Source: Chloroflexota bacterium
GTDB lineage: Bacteria > Chloroflexota > Chloroflexia > Thermomicrobiales > UBA6265
DNA length: 20,305 nt
Direction of reading: 5' to 3'
NCBI GenBank assembly: GCA_023389575.1
Contig: JAEWEG010000053.1
Coordinates: 1-20,305 of the forward strand
The notes under the pieces are model-generated. The model was not told where the DNA came from. It did no database searches and saw only the letters and a list, made by a program, of their open reading frames with translations. Every line of letters starts with the position of its first letter. Position 1 is the stretch's first letter. Of the stretch, positions 1-6,997 are shown in pieces. Made by a program: the position numbers and the translations under genes.

Positions 1-1585
1 AACTCTTGCCGGACCCAGCGACGCCGGTGACGACGGTCAGCACGCCGAGCGGGATATCGACATCCACGTTTTGCAGGTTATGGGTATTGGCTCCCCGTAC
101 CTCCAGCGCGCCGGAGGGTTTCCGGACAGTTTCCTTGAGCGAGGCGCGGTCGTCCAGATGGCGGCCGGTGAGAGTGCCGCTGGCCCGGAGTCCATCCAGC
201 GAGCCCTCGTAGACCACCTCGCCCCCGGCGGTGCCCGCGCCCGGCCCGAGGTCGATGACGTGGTCGGCGATGGCGATGGCCTCCGGCTTGTGCTCCACCA
301 CGAGCACGGTGTTGCCCTTGTCCCGCAGTTGCAGCAGCAGTTCGTTCATGCGCTGGATGTCGTGGGGATGGAGACCGATGGTGGGCTCGTCGAAGACATA
401 GGTGACATCGGTGAGCGAGGACCCCAGGTGGCGGATCATCCTGGTGCGCTGCGACTCGCCGCCGGAGAGCGTGCCGGACGGGCGATCGAGCGAGATGTAG
501 CCAAGGCCTATATCCACGAACGAGTCGAGCGTCTCTCGCAGCTTAGTCAGGAGGGGCGCGACGGACGGCTCGTCGAGGTCCCGCACCCATTGGGCAAGGT
601 CGCTGATCTGCATGGCGCAGGCATCGGCGATGCTGATTCCCCGGATCTTCGAGGACCTGGCGGCCTCGTTGAGCCGGGTACCGTCGCAGTCCGGGCAGGT
701 GGTGAAGGTCACCACGCGTTCCACGAATGCCCGGACGTGTGGTTGCATGGCGTCGACATCCTTGGAGAGGTACGACTTCTGGATCTGGGGGATGAGCCCC
801 TGGTAGGTGATGTTGATGCCATCGACCTTGATCTTGGTCGGCTCGCGGTAGAGGAGGTCGTGGAGTTCCTTCTTCGTGAAGTCCTTGATGGGCTTGTCGG
901 CGTCGAAGTAGCCGCTGCTACGGTAGATGCGCCCGTACCAGCCGTCCATGCTGTAGCCGGGCACCGTGAGCGCGCCCTCGTTGAGTGACTTGCTGTCGTC
1001 GTAGAGCTGCGTCAGGTCAAAGTCGGTGACGTTGCCCATGCCTTCGCAGCGGGGGCACATGCCGCCAATGATGGTGAAGGTCGCCTTTTCGGTCTTGCTG
1101 TTGGCCTTCTCGACGGTGAGCGCGCCGGACCCGTGGGCGGAGGCGACGTTGAACGAGTAGGCCTGGGGGGAGCCGATGTGGGGCTGGCCGAGGCGGCTGA
1201 AGATGATGCGGAGCATGGCGTTGGCGTCGGTGGCGGTGCCGACGGTGGAGCGGGAGTTGGCGCCCATCCGCTCCTGGTCCACGATGATGGCGGTGGTCAG
1301 GCCTTCGAGCACGTCGACCTCGGGCCGGGCGAGGGTTGGCATGAACCCCTGCACGAAGGCGCTGTAGGTTTCGTTGATCAGCCGTTGCGACTCGGCGGCG
1401 ATGGTGCCGAACACGAGCGAACTCTTGCCGGAGCCGGAAACGCCGGTGAATACCGTCAGGCGGCGCTTCGGGATTTCGACGCTGACGTTCTTGAGGTTGT
1501 TCTCGCGTGCGCCGTGCACGCGAATCAGGTCGTGGCTGTCCGCCGCGTGTGTCCCAGTCGTCCGCTCTTCCACGTTCGTCGCCAT
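1..1585 (-). CDS. uvrA: UvrA2-like ABC ATPase (excinuclease subunit A paralogue), 3' part missing
   Basis: The 528 visible residues are an ABC-type UvrA protein whose C-terminal half lies beyond the window edge. Seen: Walker A GVSGSGKSS at residues 48-56, a CPRC zinc-type pair at 177-180, a later CPDC pair, the ABC signature LSGGESQR at 373-380 followed by FDEPTIGLHPHD, and a second Walker A (TGVAGSGKS) at 520-528, where the window ends. The two Walker A motifs are about 475 residues apart; in E. coli UvrA the distance is about 610. This matches the short UvrA2/DrrC class, which lacks the UvrB-binding insertion. Such proteins bind DNA and have been tied to drug or damage tolerance rather than classical repair. 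The ATG at 1585 is preceded by AAAGG at a 6-base spacing. An in-frame ATG at 1591 is possible but would leave no room for a ribosome site. It starts 9 bases after the DUF1801 stop, so the two are probably co-transcribed. Confidence 0.92.
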   Translation of the reverse strand, partial: MATNVEERTTGTHAADSHDLIRVHGARENNLKNVSVEIPKRRLTVFTGVSGSGKSSLVFGTIAAESQRLINETYSAFVQGFMPTLARPEVDVLEGLTTAIIVDQERMGANSRSTVGTATDANAMLRIIFSRLGQPHIGSPQAYSFNVASAHGSGALTVEKANSKTEKATFTIIGGMCPRCEGMGNVTDFDLTQLYDDSKSLNEGALTVPGYSMDGWYGRIYRSSGYFDADKPIKDFTKKELHDLLYREPTKIKVDGINITYQGLIPQIQKSYLSKDVDAMQPHVRAFVERVVTFTTCPDCDGTRLNEAARSSKIRGISIADACAMQISDLAQWVRDLDEPSVAPLLTKLRETLDSFVDIGLGYISLDRPSGTLSGGESQRTRMIRHLGSSLTDVTYVFDEPTIGLHPHDIQRMNELLLQLRDKGNTVLVVEHKPEAIAIADHVIDLGPGAGTAGGEVVYEGSLDGLRASGTLTGRHLDDRASLKETVRKPSGALEVRGANTHNLQNVDVDIPLGVLTVVTGVAGSGKS

Positions 1586-1594
1586 GCTCATCCT

Positions 1595-2056
1595 TTAGCT
1601 AACCGCCTTCTTCACGAGTTCGATGATCTTCGCCTCCGTCTCCGCGGTGATCTTCGTCAGCGCGAAGGAGGTGGCCCACATGGCCCCATCGTCGAGGTTC
1701 GCCTTCTCGTCGAAGCCCAGTGTCGCGTAACGGGCGTCGAACTTGGCCGCGCTCTGGAAATACACCACCACCTTGCCGTCCGCCGCGTAGGCGGGCATGC
1801 CGTACCACGTCTTCGGCGCGAGGCTGGGTGCGTTTGCCTTGACGATCTCGTGGATTTTCTCGGCCAGCACGCGGTCAGCGTCGGGCATCTCGGCGATCTT
1901 TTCGAGCACCTCGCGTTCCGCCTCGGCGGCCTTCTCTTCCTTCGACAGGCGGCGCGATTCGGCCTTCGATTCCTTCGCCCGATCCTTCATCGCCGCCTTT
2001 TCCGCATCGGTGAAGCCCTCGGCCGCCTTGTCCTTCGTGGTCTTGTTCGCGCTCAT
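1595..2056 (-). CDS. DUF1801 domain protein
   Basis: A 153-residue protein. The N-terminal 55 residues are rich in Lys, Glu and Ala and look helical or coiled (GFTDAEKAAMKDRAKE around 14-29). This is followed by the compact DUF1801/YdhG-like domain, with the hallmark WYGMPAY at 84-90 and a KVVVYFQ strand at 95-101. Members of this family are small cytoplasmic proteins of poorly known role; some are related to a frataxin-like iron chaperone. No enzyme motif is visible. A longer reading frame extends upstream to 2200, but the ATG at 2056 has a GGAG a few bases before it and the protein-like composition begins there. It is separated by 131 bases from the PPOX gene upstream and followed closely by the UvrA-like gene. 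Family assignment is fairly secure; the function is unknown. Confidence 0.85.
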   Translation of the reverse strand: MSANKTTKDKAAEGFTDAEKAAMKDRAKESKAESRRLSKEEKAAEAEREVLEKIAEMPDADRVLAEKIHEIVKANAPSLAPKTWYGMPAYAADGKVVVYFQSAAKFDARYATLGFDEKANLDDGAMWATSFALTKITAETEAKIIELVKKAVS

Positions 2057-2132
2057 TCCGTCTCCAGTTCCAGGTCTTCCAAGGGTGTGATCGGCATAGC
2101 CTGATCCAACCTGGCTTGACCAGTCATGTACG

Positions 2133-2144
2133 TACACTAGTGTA
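2133..2144. promoter_or_regulatory. 12-bp perfect palindrome, candidate operator
   Basis: TACACTAGTGTA is a perfect 12-bp palindrome in the 131-bp gap upstream of the DUF1801-UvrA pair. It is flanked by a second self-complementary stretch (GTACGTAC at 2128-2135). The local sequence is AT-rich compared with its surroundings, as expected for a promoter or operator region. Dyads of this size are typical sites for TetR-, MarR- or PadR-type dimers, but no such regulator is encoded in the window, so the binding protein is unknown. Confidence 0.3.
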
Positions 2145-2187
2145 TCGTGCTCCGTAAAGCCCCTGGCGCATCGTCGCTGGCTGCGCG

Positions 2188-2640
2188 CTACGCCAGCCAC
2201 TGACCGTTTCGCATCAGGTCACGGCCAGTCAGCTCATTCTCCTCGCGCCAGGCCTGGACGCGGCGCGGGGTCACGCGGAACCAGCGGAACCGCGTGCCCA
2301 GGGTGCGCGGATCGAATCCGGAACGCGCCGCGAACCGGTCTCCCAGTTCGCGTGGCAGAGCGTCAATCTCCAGTACCTGAACGGTTCCTTCGATCACGGT
2401 CACGTCCCGGGTATCGCCCAGCCCCAGCCGGACCTCGCCGGTGGAGGCGAGATTTCGGCCGGTTGGGCTGTCCGCCGGGGTCGCGAGGAGCACCGTTTCG
2501 CCGTCCCAGTCGAAGGAGAGCGGCACCAGGTATGGCATGCCGATCTCCGAGGCGCTGGCCACCCACAGGTCGACGTCGTGCTCCAAACGGTGTTCGGTAT
2601 CGCGACGCCGCTCGGAGGGCGTCCGTGGGGTGGCGCTCAT
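2188..2640 (-). CDS. Pyridoxamine 5'-phosphate oxidase-like (PPOX) flavin/F420-binding protein
   Basis: A 150-residue single-domain protein with the split beta-barrel pattern of the PPOX superfamily. It begins with a DVDLWVASAS strand (about 23-32), then MPYLVPLSFDWDGE and VLLATPADSPTGRNL. The last element is the stretch that contacts the cofactor phosphate in small FMN or F420 reductases. It ends with RFRWFRVTPRRVQAWRE, a typical closing strand. Relatives reduce or oxidise small molecules with FMN or F420; the substrate cannot be told from sequence. Its ATG overlaps the stop of the VOC gene upstream (ATGA), indicating translational coupling. It should therefore share the ECF41-type promoter in front of that gene. 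True PdxH is longer (about 200 residues or more) and has different motifs, so vitamin B6 synthesis is not suggested. Confidence 0.82.
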   Translation of the reverse strand: MSATPRTPSERRRDTEHRLEHDVDLWVASASEIGMPYLVPLSFDWDGETVLLATPADSPTGRNLASTGEVRLGLGDTRDVTVIEGTVQVLEIDALPRELGDRFAARSGFDPRTLGTRFRWFRVTPRRVQAWREENELTGRDLMRNGQWLA

Positions 2641-2990
2641 TGGTCCTGGAGGATACCGATGACATTGCCATCGGCGTCGGTGACCGTGGCCACCTGGCGT
2701 CCGCCACCGACGGCGCTGGCCGGTTCGCGCACGGTGGCGCCAGCCGAGGTCAGCTCGGCGATCTTCGCCTCGATATCTGGCACTTCCCAGTAGGCGATGG
2801 GCTGGGAAACACCCTCGTCGCCAGCCGGCAGCAGGCCGACGTGGATGTGGCCAAGCTCGTAGCCGACGTAGTAGGACTCGTCGGTTTGCGGTTCGATGCC
2901 GAGCAGGGCGGTATAGACCGGTTTGGCGGCGGCGAGGTCGGAAACGGTGTGGAGGATAGTCTTGACGTCGAGGGATGTTGTCTGTGGCAA
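2637..2990 (-). CDS. VOC-family (glyoxalase/bleomycin-resistance fold) protein
   Basis: A 117-residue protein of the vicinal-oxygen-chelate fold. It shows DVKTILHTVSDLAAAKPVYTALLG at the N-terminal beta-alpha unit and a central ELGHIHVGLLP strand. It closes with VATVTDADGNVIGILQD, the usual DPDGN-like turn. The start is a TTG at 2990, chosen because AGGAG precedes it at a 6-base spacing and because homology-like sequence begins right there. The open frame running further upstream crosses the sigma factor gene and is spurious. VOC proteins bind divalent metals and act on, or sequester, small molecules; the substrate here is unknown. It is the first gene of a leftward operon whose promoter looks ECF41-dependent. 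Classical ECF41 targets are carboxymuconolactone decarboxylases, oxidoreductases or epimerases, so a VOC/PPOX pair would be a variation on that theme. Confidence 0.88.
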   Translation of the reverse strand: MPQTTSLDVKTILHTVSDLAAAKPVYTALLGIEPQTDESYYVGYELGHIHVGLLPAGDEGVSQPIAYWEVPDIEAKIAELTSAGATVREPASAVGGGRQVATVTDADGNVIGILQDQ

Positions 2991-3005
2991 GGTGATCTCC
3001 TGTCT

Positions 3006-3011
3006 TATAGT
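3006..3011 (+). promoter_or_regulatory. Possible -10 box for the sigma factor gene
   Basis: TATAGT matches five of six bases of the housekeeping -10 consensus and lies about 60 bases upstream of the sigJ start. No good -35 box is seen at the standard distance; TTGTCT at 2979-2984 is 21 bases away. The call rests on one hexamer and is tentative. Confidence 0.25.
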
Positions 3012-3046
3012 GGCGATGACGAGCGCGAGCCGCCCGTCATTTCCCT

Positions 3047-3073
3047 GACGGATCAAAGCGATGGAATGTGACA
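3047..3073 (-). promoter_or_regulatory. Probable ECF41-type promoter of the VOC-PPOX operon
   Basis: On the minus strand, TGTCACA (3073-3067) is followed after exactly 16 bases by CGTC (3050-3047). From memory, this is the published ECF41 target pattern (TGTCACA at -35, CGTC at -10). It points leftward into the VOC gene, giving a leader of roughly 50 bases before the TTG start. An ECF41-type sigma factor starts on the other strand two bases from the -35 element, so the factor probably drives its divergent neighbour. The box positions are seen directly; recognition by this sigma factor is inferred. Confidence 0.7.
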
Positions 3074-3074
3074 G

Positions 3075-3956
3075 ATGCCGGACTCCCATGCCAATGTCGA
3101 CCGGTTCGAGGCGTATCGCCCCCATCTTGTGGCGGTGGCGACGCGGTTGCTCGGATCGCCAACCGAGGCGGAAGACGCCGTGCAGGAAGCCTGGCTGCGG
3201 TTTGACCGGGCGGGTGACGACGGCATCGAGAACCTGGGTGGGTGGCTGACGACGGTGGTCAGCCGGATCTGTCTCGATCACCTGCGGACCCGCTCATCCC
3301 GGAAGGAAGATCCGGTCGAAGACGGGCTGCCCGAGCCCGGCGATACCGACCCGGGGCCGGAGGACGTGGCGATCCTCACCGAGTCGACCGCCGAGGCCCT
3401 GGCGGTGGTGCTGGACACGCTGACGCCGGTGGAGCAGGTGGCGTTCGTGCTGCACGACGTGTTCGATGTGCCGTTCGACGATATCGCGGCGATTGTCGAC
3501 CGTTCGCCGGCGGCGACCCGTCAACTCGCGAGCCGAGCCCGCCGGAAAGCCCGGGCGGACGCCGCGCCACCCAATCGCGGGGCGCATCCGGGTGGCGAAC
3601 TGGTGGCGGCGTTCTTTGCCGCGGCGCGAGGTGGACGGCTCGACCACCTGCTCGACATCCTGGCGCCCGGCGTGATGTTGCGGCCCGACGCCGTGGCGGC
3701 GGCGATGGGCGCGAAGACCGGGTGGTTGGCTGGCGATATCGAGGGCGCGGACGCGGTGGCCAGGCAGTTCTCCGGCCGGGCCGAGGCGGCTCGCATGGCG
3801 CTGATCGACGGCCAGCCAGCTGGCGCCTGGGTGACGGGCGGCAAGCCTCGCGTGCTGTTCCTGTTCGCGATGGAGGGGGACCGGATCACCTCCATCAGCC
3901 TGGTGGCCGATCCGGAGGCGATCGCCTCGATGGAGATCGAGATCCTCGACACCTGA
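3075..3956 (+). CDS. sigJ: ECF41-family RNA polymerase sigma factor (SigJ-like) with C-terminal SnoaL domain
   Basis: A 293-residue extracytoplasmic-function sigma factor. Region 2 spans about residues 10-75 (FEAYRPHLVAVATRLLGS, AEDAVQEAWLRF). Region 4 spans about 105-160, with the helix-turn-helix FDDIAAIVDRSPAATRQLASRARRK split across 134-158. A C-terminal SnoaL/NTF2-like domain occupies about 174-285. The linker carries GLPEP at 84-88, a variant of the WLPEP signature of ECF41 factors. The tail has DPEAIASM at 279-286, where the family usually shows an NPDKL-like motif. In ECF41 proteins the fused tail replaces a separate anti-sigma factor and tunes activity. No anti-sigma gene is seen nearby, in agreement. 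The length and layout match Mycobacterium SigJ. The ATG at 3075 has only a weak GGAA upstream. The SRPBCC gene follows after 53 bases. Confidence 0.93.
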   Translation: MPDSHANVDRFEAYRPHLVAVATRLLGSPTEAEDAVQEAWLRFDRAGDDGIENLGGWLTTVVSRICLDHLRTRSSRKEDPVEDGLPEPGDTDPGPEDVAILTESTAEALAVVLDTLTPVEQVAFVLHDVFDVPFDDIAAIVDRSPAATRQLASRARRKARADAAPPNRGAHPGGELVAAFFAAARGGRLDHLLDILAPGVMLRPDAVAAAMGAKTGWLAGDIEGADAVARQFSGRAEAARMALIDGQPAGAWVTGGKPRVLFLFAMEGDRITSISLVADPEAIASMEIEILDT

Positions 3957-4009
3957 CATTTGCGCGGGGGCGATAATCCGTCCCGCGATTGCCAGTACAT
4001 GGAGCGACG

Positions 4010-4483
4010 ATGCGAGAGCAGGTTTTGGAGCGAGAGCAGTTCATCCCGTTGCCGATCGAGGAGGCGTTCGCACCATTTGGGGCGGTTGGCAACCTGCAGG
4101 CGATCACCCCGGAGTGGCTGCACTTCCGGATCCTGTCCGATCCGGACGCGGAGCTGGAGCAGGGCTCGGTGATCGAGTACCGGCTGCGGCTGCACGGGTT
4201 TCCGATCCGCTGGCGAACGGTGATCGAGAGCTGGGACCCTCCCCACCGGTTCACCGATATCCAGGTGAAGGGGCCGTTCGCGTTGTGGCATCACACGCAT
4301 ACCTTCGAGGCGGTGGAGGGCGGCACGATGGTGCGCGACAGGGTGCGATACCGGATCGGGTTCGGGCCGATGGGCGACCTGGCGCACCGGCTGCTGGTGA
4401 AGCGCGATCTTGAGCGGATCTTCGACTACCGGCGGGAGGCGGTTCCGCGCCTGCTCAAGGAGGAAGCCGCCTCGGCCGGGTAG
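4010..4483 (+). CDS. SRPBCC-family ligand-binding protein
   Basis: A 157-residue START/Bet v1-fold protein. It opens with the first strand VLEREQFIPLPIEEAF and continues with a helix holding AITPEWLHFRIL. It then shows GSVIEYRLRLHGFPIRWRTVIESWDPPHRF, in the cyclase/dehydrase style, and ends with a long helix RLLVKRDLERIFDYRREAVPRLL. This subgroup (COG4276-like) is often found near SulA/YfcH-type epimerases; its ligand is unknown. The ATG at 4010 is preferred over a TTG at 3989 because GGAG lies just before it and conserved sequence starts there. It follows the sigma factor by 53 bases and may be co-transcribed. A six-base GC stem (CGCGGG at 3963-3968 with CCCGCG at 3982-3987) sits in the gap and could weaken read-through. 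Confidence 0.85.
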   Translation: MREQVLEREQFIPLPIEEAFAPFGAVGNLQAITPEWLHFRILSDPDAELEQGSVIEYRLRLHGFPIRWRTVIESWDPPHRFTDIQVKGPFALWHHTHTFEAVEGGTMVRDRVRYRIGFGPMGDLAHRLLVKRDLERIFDYRREAVPRLLKEEAASAG

Positions 4484-4546
4484 CCATGGCCCACTCTCTG
4501 GTGGCTGGTTCCGGCCGCAATCCCGAATTGGCGCCGGTGCGGTTCG

Positions 4547-5074
4547 CTATCGCGCCTGGAGATCCCGGATGACCGTGATCTGGCCACGATGCTCGGCCTC
4601 GTGCTGCATCAGGTGGTGGAGCGTCCAGGCCGGTGAGATTTCGTAGTCGTAGCCCGCGGGCTGGCGGGCGGTGGCGATCTGATCGGCGGAGAGTTGGCCG
4701 ACGAGGCGAACGAACTCGTCGCGGACCCGATCGAGGCGGGCCAGGTGCGCTTCGATGGACAGGCCAGTGACGACCGATAGGTGTCCCCGCTCGTCGCGGT
4801 GGGGCCAGGGGAAGAGCTCCTCCAGCCACTCCGGGTAGTCGATTCCCAGGATGTCGACGTAGAGATAGTCCGCCTCGATCAGGGCAATGTGGTACAGGAG
4901 CGATCCGATCGAATTCGCGACGCCGGGGCTGGTGAAGTCGAGCTCGGCCGGGGTGAGGCCGGCGACCGCCACTTTGGTGCGGGCCCGGGTATCCTGCATG
5001 GCCCAGAGCCAACGGCCGAGTTCGGGGTGGGAAGCGTCGATGGGAACGATGACGCGCTGGTCGAGGCCGGTCAT
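4547..5074 (-). CDS. DinB-family (YfiT-like) four-helix putative metal-binding protein
   Basis: A 175-residue protein of the DinB/YfiT fold. Three histidines fit the family's metal triad: H62 in SLLYHIALIE, and H158 and H162 in LMQHEAEHRGQI. The central LYVDILGIDYPEWLEELFPWP region fits the same fold. DinB relatives include bacillithiol- and mycothiol-dependent transferases and many uncharacterised damage-responsive proteins, so a thiol-transfer role is possible but not shown. The ATG at 5074 was chosen because family-like sequence starts there. The open frame runs far upstream only as an antisense shadow of the creatininase gene. The gene is convergent with the SRPBCC gene and divergent from the creatininase gene, with 150 bases between the two starts. 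Confidence 0.88.
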   Translation of the reverse strand: MTGLDQRVIVPIDASHPELGRWLWAMQDTRARTKVAVAGLTPAELDFTSPGVANSIGSLLYHIALIEADYLYVDILGIDYPEWLEELFPWPHRDERGHLSVVTGLSIEAHLARLDRVRDEFVRLVGQLSADQIATARQPAGYDYEISPAWTLHHLMQHEAEHRGQITVIRDLQAR

Positions 5075-5224
5075 GGCGGAAGGTCCTTTCCTGAGGAGGG
5101 ATGTGATTCGTTGCGCCTGCTTCCATCGTACAGGCTGGCTGGGTGACCTCTGGACGGTGGGCGGGGCCGGGCGGACAATGGCGCGAACCGGAACGTCCAG
5201 CCATTTCCAGGGAGGATTCACGCC

Positions 5225-6040
5225 ATGAAGGCCGCCACCGAATTCCGCTACAACCGGCTCACCTGGGCCGAGATGAACGATGCCATCGCCACCAACCAGG
5301 TAGTGATCCTGCCGACCGGTTCGACCGAGCAGCATGGGCGGCACATGCCGCTGGACGTGGACCTGTTCCTGGCGGAATCCGTCTCGCTGGAGGTGGGGAA
5401 GCGGGCCGCCGACCGGGTGTTGGTGCTCCCGCCGATTCCGTACGGGTTGAACAAGCACCATATCGACTTCCCGGGGACGATTCACATCGAGTCGCAAGCG
5501 TACATCGAGTTCTGCCTGAACGTGACCAAGAGCGTGGCCTACCACGGGTTCAAGAAGATCCTCATCGTGAACGGGCATGGCTCGAACACGCCCCAGAACG
5601 ACATCATCGCGCGGCGGACGGTGCTGGAGACCAACGCGCTGTGCGTGGCGGTGAACTACATCCAGCTTGCCCTGGAGGCGTTCAGCACCGTGCAGGACAC
5701 GCCGGTGATCGCCCACGCCGACGAGTTCGAGACCTCGCTGTACCTGCACCTGGACGACAGCCGGGTGAACATGGAGTACGCCGGGGCCGGTGACGACGTC
5801 ATGGGGACGTACTTCAGTTCGGACAGCACTGGCGTGGCCCGGTTCAACGACTACTGGGGCCGGTGGACCGAACTGGGCGTGCATGGCGACGCGACGACGG
5901 CGACGGCCGCCAAGGGAGAGGTGATCTTCGAGGCGGCGGTGGAGCACCTGCTGAAGATGGTGGACGAGCTTCGCGAGTGGCCGATCGCCGAGCGGTCGGA
6001 CATGCACGCCTCGCCGCCGGACAAGAGCATCCGGTGGTAG
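5225..6040 (+). CDS. Creatininase-family amidohydrolase
   Basis: A 271-residue protein of the creatininase/MftE family, cytoplasmic metal-dependent hydrolases of amide or formamide bonds. The metal-binding pattern is clear: E35 and H37 in TGSTEQHG, D46 in LDVDLF, H118 in VNGHGSN and E169 in HADEFETS. The length is normal for the family. Family members hydrolyse creatinine, act on formamido intermediates in riboflavin/F420 synthesis (ArfB) or help mature mycofactocin (MftE). The neighbours here point to none of these, so the substrate stays open. A good GGAGG site precedes the ATG. The last bases overlap the start region of the lipid kinase, so the two genes are probably translated from one message. 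Confidence 0.93.
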   Translation: MKAATEFRYNRLTWAEMNDAIATNQVVILPTGSTEQHGRHMPLDVDLFLAESVSLEVGKRAADRVLVLPPIPYGLNKHHIDFPGTIHIESQAYIEFCLNVTKSVAYHGFKKILIVNGHGSNTPQNDIIARRTVLETNALCVAVNYIQLALEAFSTVQDTPVIAHADEFETSLYLHLDDSRVNMEYAGAGDDVMGTYFSSDSTGVARFNDYWGRWTELGVHGDATTATAAKGEVIFEAAVEHLLKMVDELREWPIAERSDMHASPPDKSIRW

Positions 6041-6933
6041 CGGGAGTGACATCCTCCGGGCCGGTCTTCATCGTGAACCCGGTCTCCGGGAATGGCCGGG
6101 CGCTCGTCGCGATGCGGAAGATCCGCGCGGCGATGGGGGCGGTGGACGTGGTGGAGACCTCGGGGCCGGGCGACGCGGAGGCGCTGGCGTTCCGGGCGGC
6201 CTCCGATGGATTCGGGCCGGTGGTGGTCGTGGGGGGCGACGGCACCATCCAGGAGGCGGTGAACGGGTTGATGCGATCGGGCGCTTCGCCGCCGCTGGGG
6301 ATCGTGGCGGCGGGGAGCGCGAACGACATCGCGCGGTCGTTGCGGCTTCCACGCGATCCGCTCAAGGCGGCGAGGCTGGCCCTGGGCGACGTGGCCGGGG
6401 CGGTGGACCTGGGGCTGTGCAATGGGCGTTCCTTCCTGAACGTGGCCGGCGTGGGGTTGGACACGGTGGTGGTGGAGGCGGTGAACGCCCGGCCGGGACG
6501 ACTGGGCCGGGGGCGAACCGGCTACATCGTTCAGGCCGTGCGGGAGTTGCGGCGGTTCGAGAACCCGGTCTTCACGATCCGGTTCGATGACGAGGTGGTG
6601 GAGACGCCTTCGACGCTGCTGGCGGTGGCCAACCTGCGGTATTTCGGGGGTGGGATGAAGATCGCGCCCCAGGCGAGCCCGAACGATGGCCTGCTGGACC
6701 TGTGGATCGGCGGCGATCTCTCCCGCAAGGAGGTGCTGGCGTTGATGCCGGTCATCTTCACCGGGCAGCACGGGAGGCATCCGAAGGTGAGCCATCGCCG
6801 GGTGACCAGTGTGCGGATCGAGAGCGCGATTCCGATGCGGGTGCAACTGGACGGCGAGATATGCGAGGCGCTTCCGGCCGAATTCCGGGTGGCTCCCCGG
6901 GCTCTTCGCATCGCCGGGTGGACGGACTCCTGA
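6034..6933 (+). CDS. YegS/diacylglycerol kinase-like lipid kinase
   Basis: A 299-residue soluble lipid kinase of the DAGK catalytic family. Seen: FIVNPVSGNGRA at the N-terminus, the nucleotide-binding VVVVGGDGTIQEAVNG (GGDGT at 67-71), GSANDIAR, and the C-terminal domain with YFGGGMKIAPQASPNDGLLDLWI. It ends with MRVQLDGE, the usual late strand. Such enzymes phosphorylate diacylglycerol, sphingosine-like or other membrane lipids at the inner face of the membrane. The start is uncertain. GTG at 6034 overlaps the creatininase stop by 7 bases; GTG at 6046 would shorten the protein by four residues. Neither has a strong ribosome site. The upstream part of the open frame back to 5863 is antisense-like junk inside the creatininase gene. 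Confidence 0.92.
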   Translation: MVAGVTSSGPVFIVNPVSGNGRALVAMRKIRAAMGAVDVVETSGPGDAEALAFRAASDGFGPVVVVGGDGTIQEAVNGLMRSGASPPLGIVAAGSANDIARSLRLPRDPLKAARLALGDVAGAVDLGLCNGRSFLNVAGVGLDTVVVEAVNARPGRLGRGRTGYIVQAVRELRRFENPVFTIRFDDEVVETPSTLLAVANLRYFGGGMKIAPQASPNDGLLDLWIGGDLSRKEVLALMPVIFTGQHGRHPKVSHRRVTSVRIESAIPMRVQLDGEICEALPAEFRVAPRALRIAGWTDS

Positions 6934-6950
6934 CTCCCCGACGCCGGACA

Positions 6951-6975
6951 GGACCGCCCCAATCGGGGGCGGTCC
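6951..6975. terminator. GC-rich hairpin between convergent genes
   Basis: A perfect 10-bp stem (GGACCGCCCC at 6951-6960 with GGGGCGGTCC at 6966-6975) and a 5-base loop lie 17 bases after the lipid kinase stop and 22 bases before the end of the convergent secreted-protein gene. No T-run follows on either strand, so this is a strong hairpin that could act in both directions rather than a textbook intrinsic terminator. Confidence 0.6.
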
Positions 6976-6997
6976 CGTGGCGATGTGGAGTCGGCGT

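Noticed and set aside
71..2104. Long plus-strand open frames opposite the UvrA-like gene (71-988 and 1133-2104)
   Set aside because: They are antisense shadows of a gene with clear ABC motifs; their composition (Val, Gly, His, Arg rich) shows no family pattern.
2188..2640. PdxH (vitamin B6 synthesis) for the first PPOX protein
   Set aside because: Too short and lacking PdxH-specific C-terminal sequence; it fits small FMN/F420 PPOX proteins better.
4547..6052. 501-residue minus-strand frame as one large protein
   Set aside because: Only the last 175 residues are DinB-like; the upstream part is antisense to the creatininase gene, which has a full metal-binding pattern.
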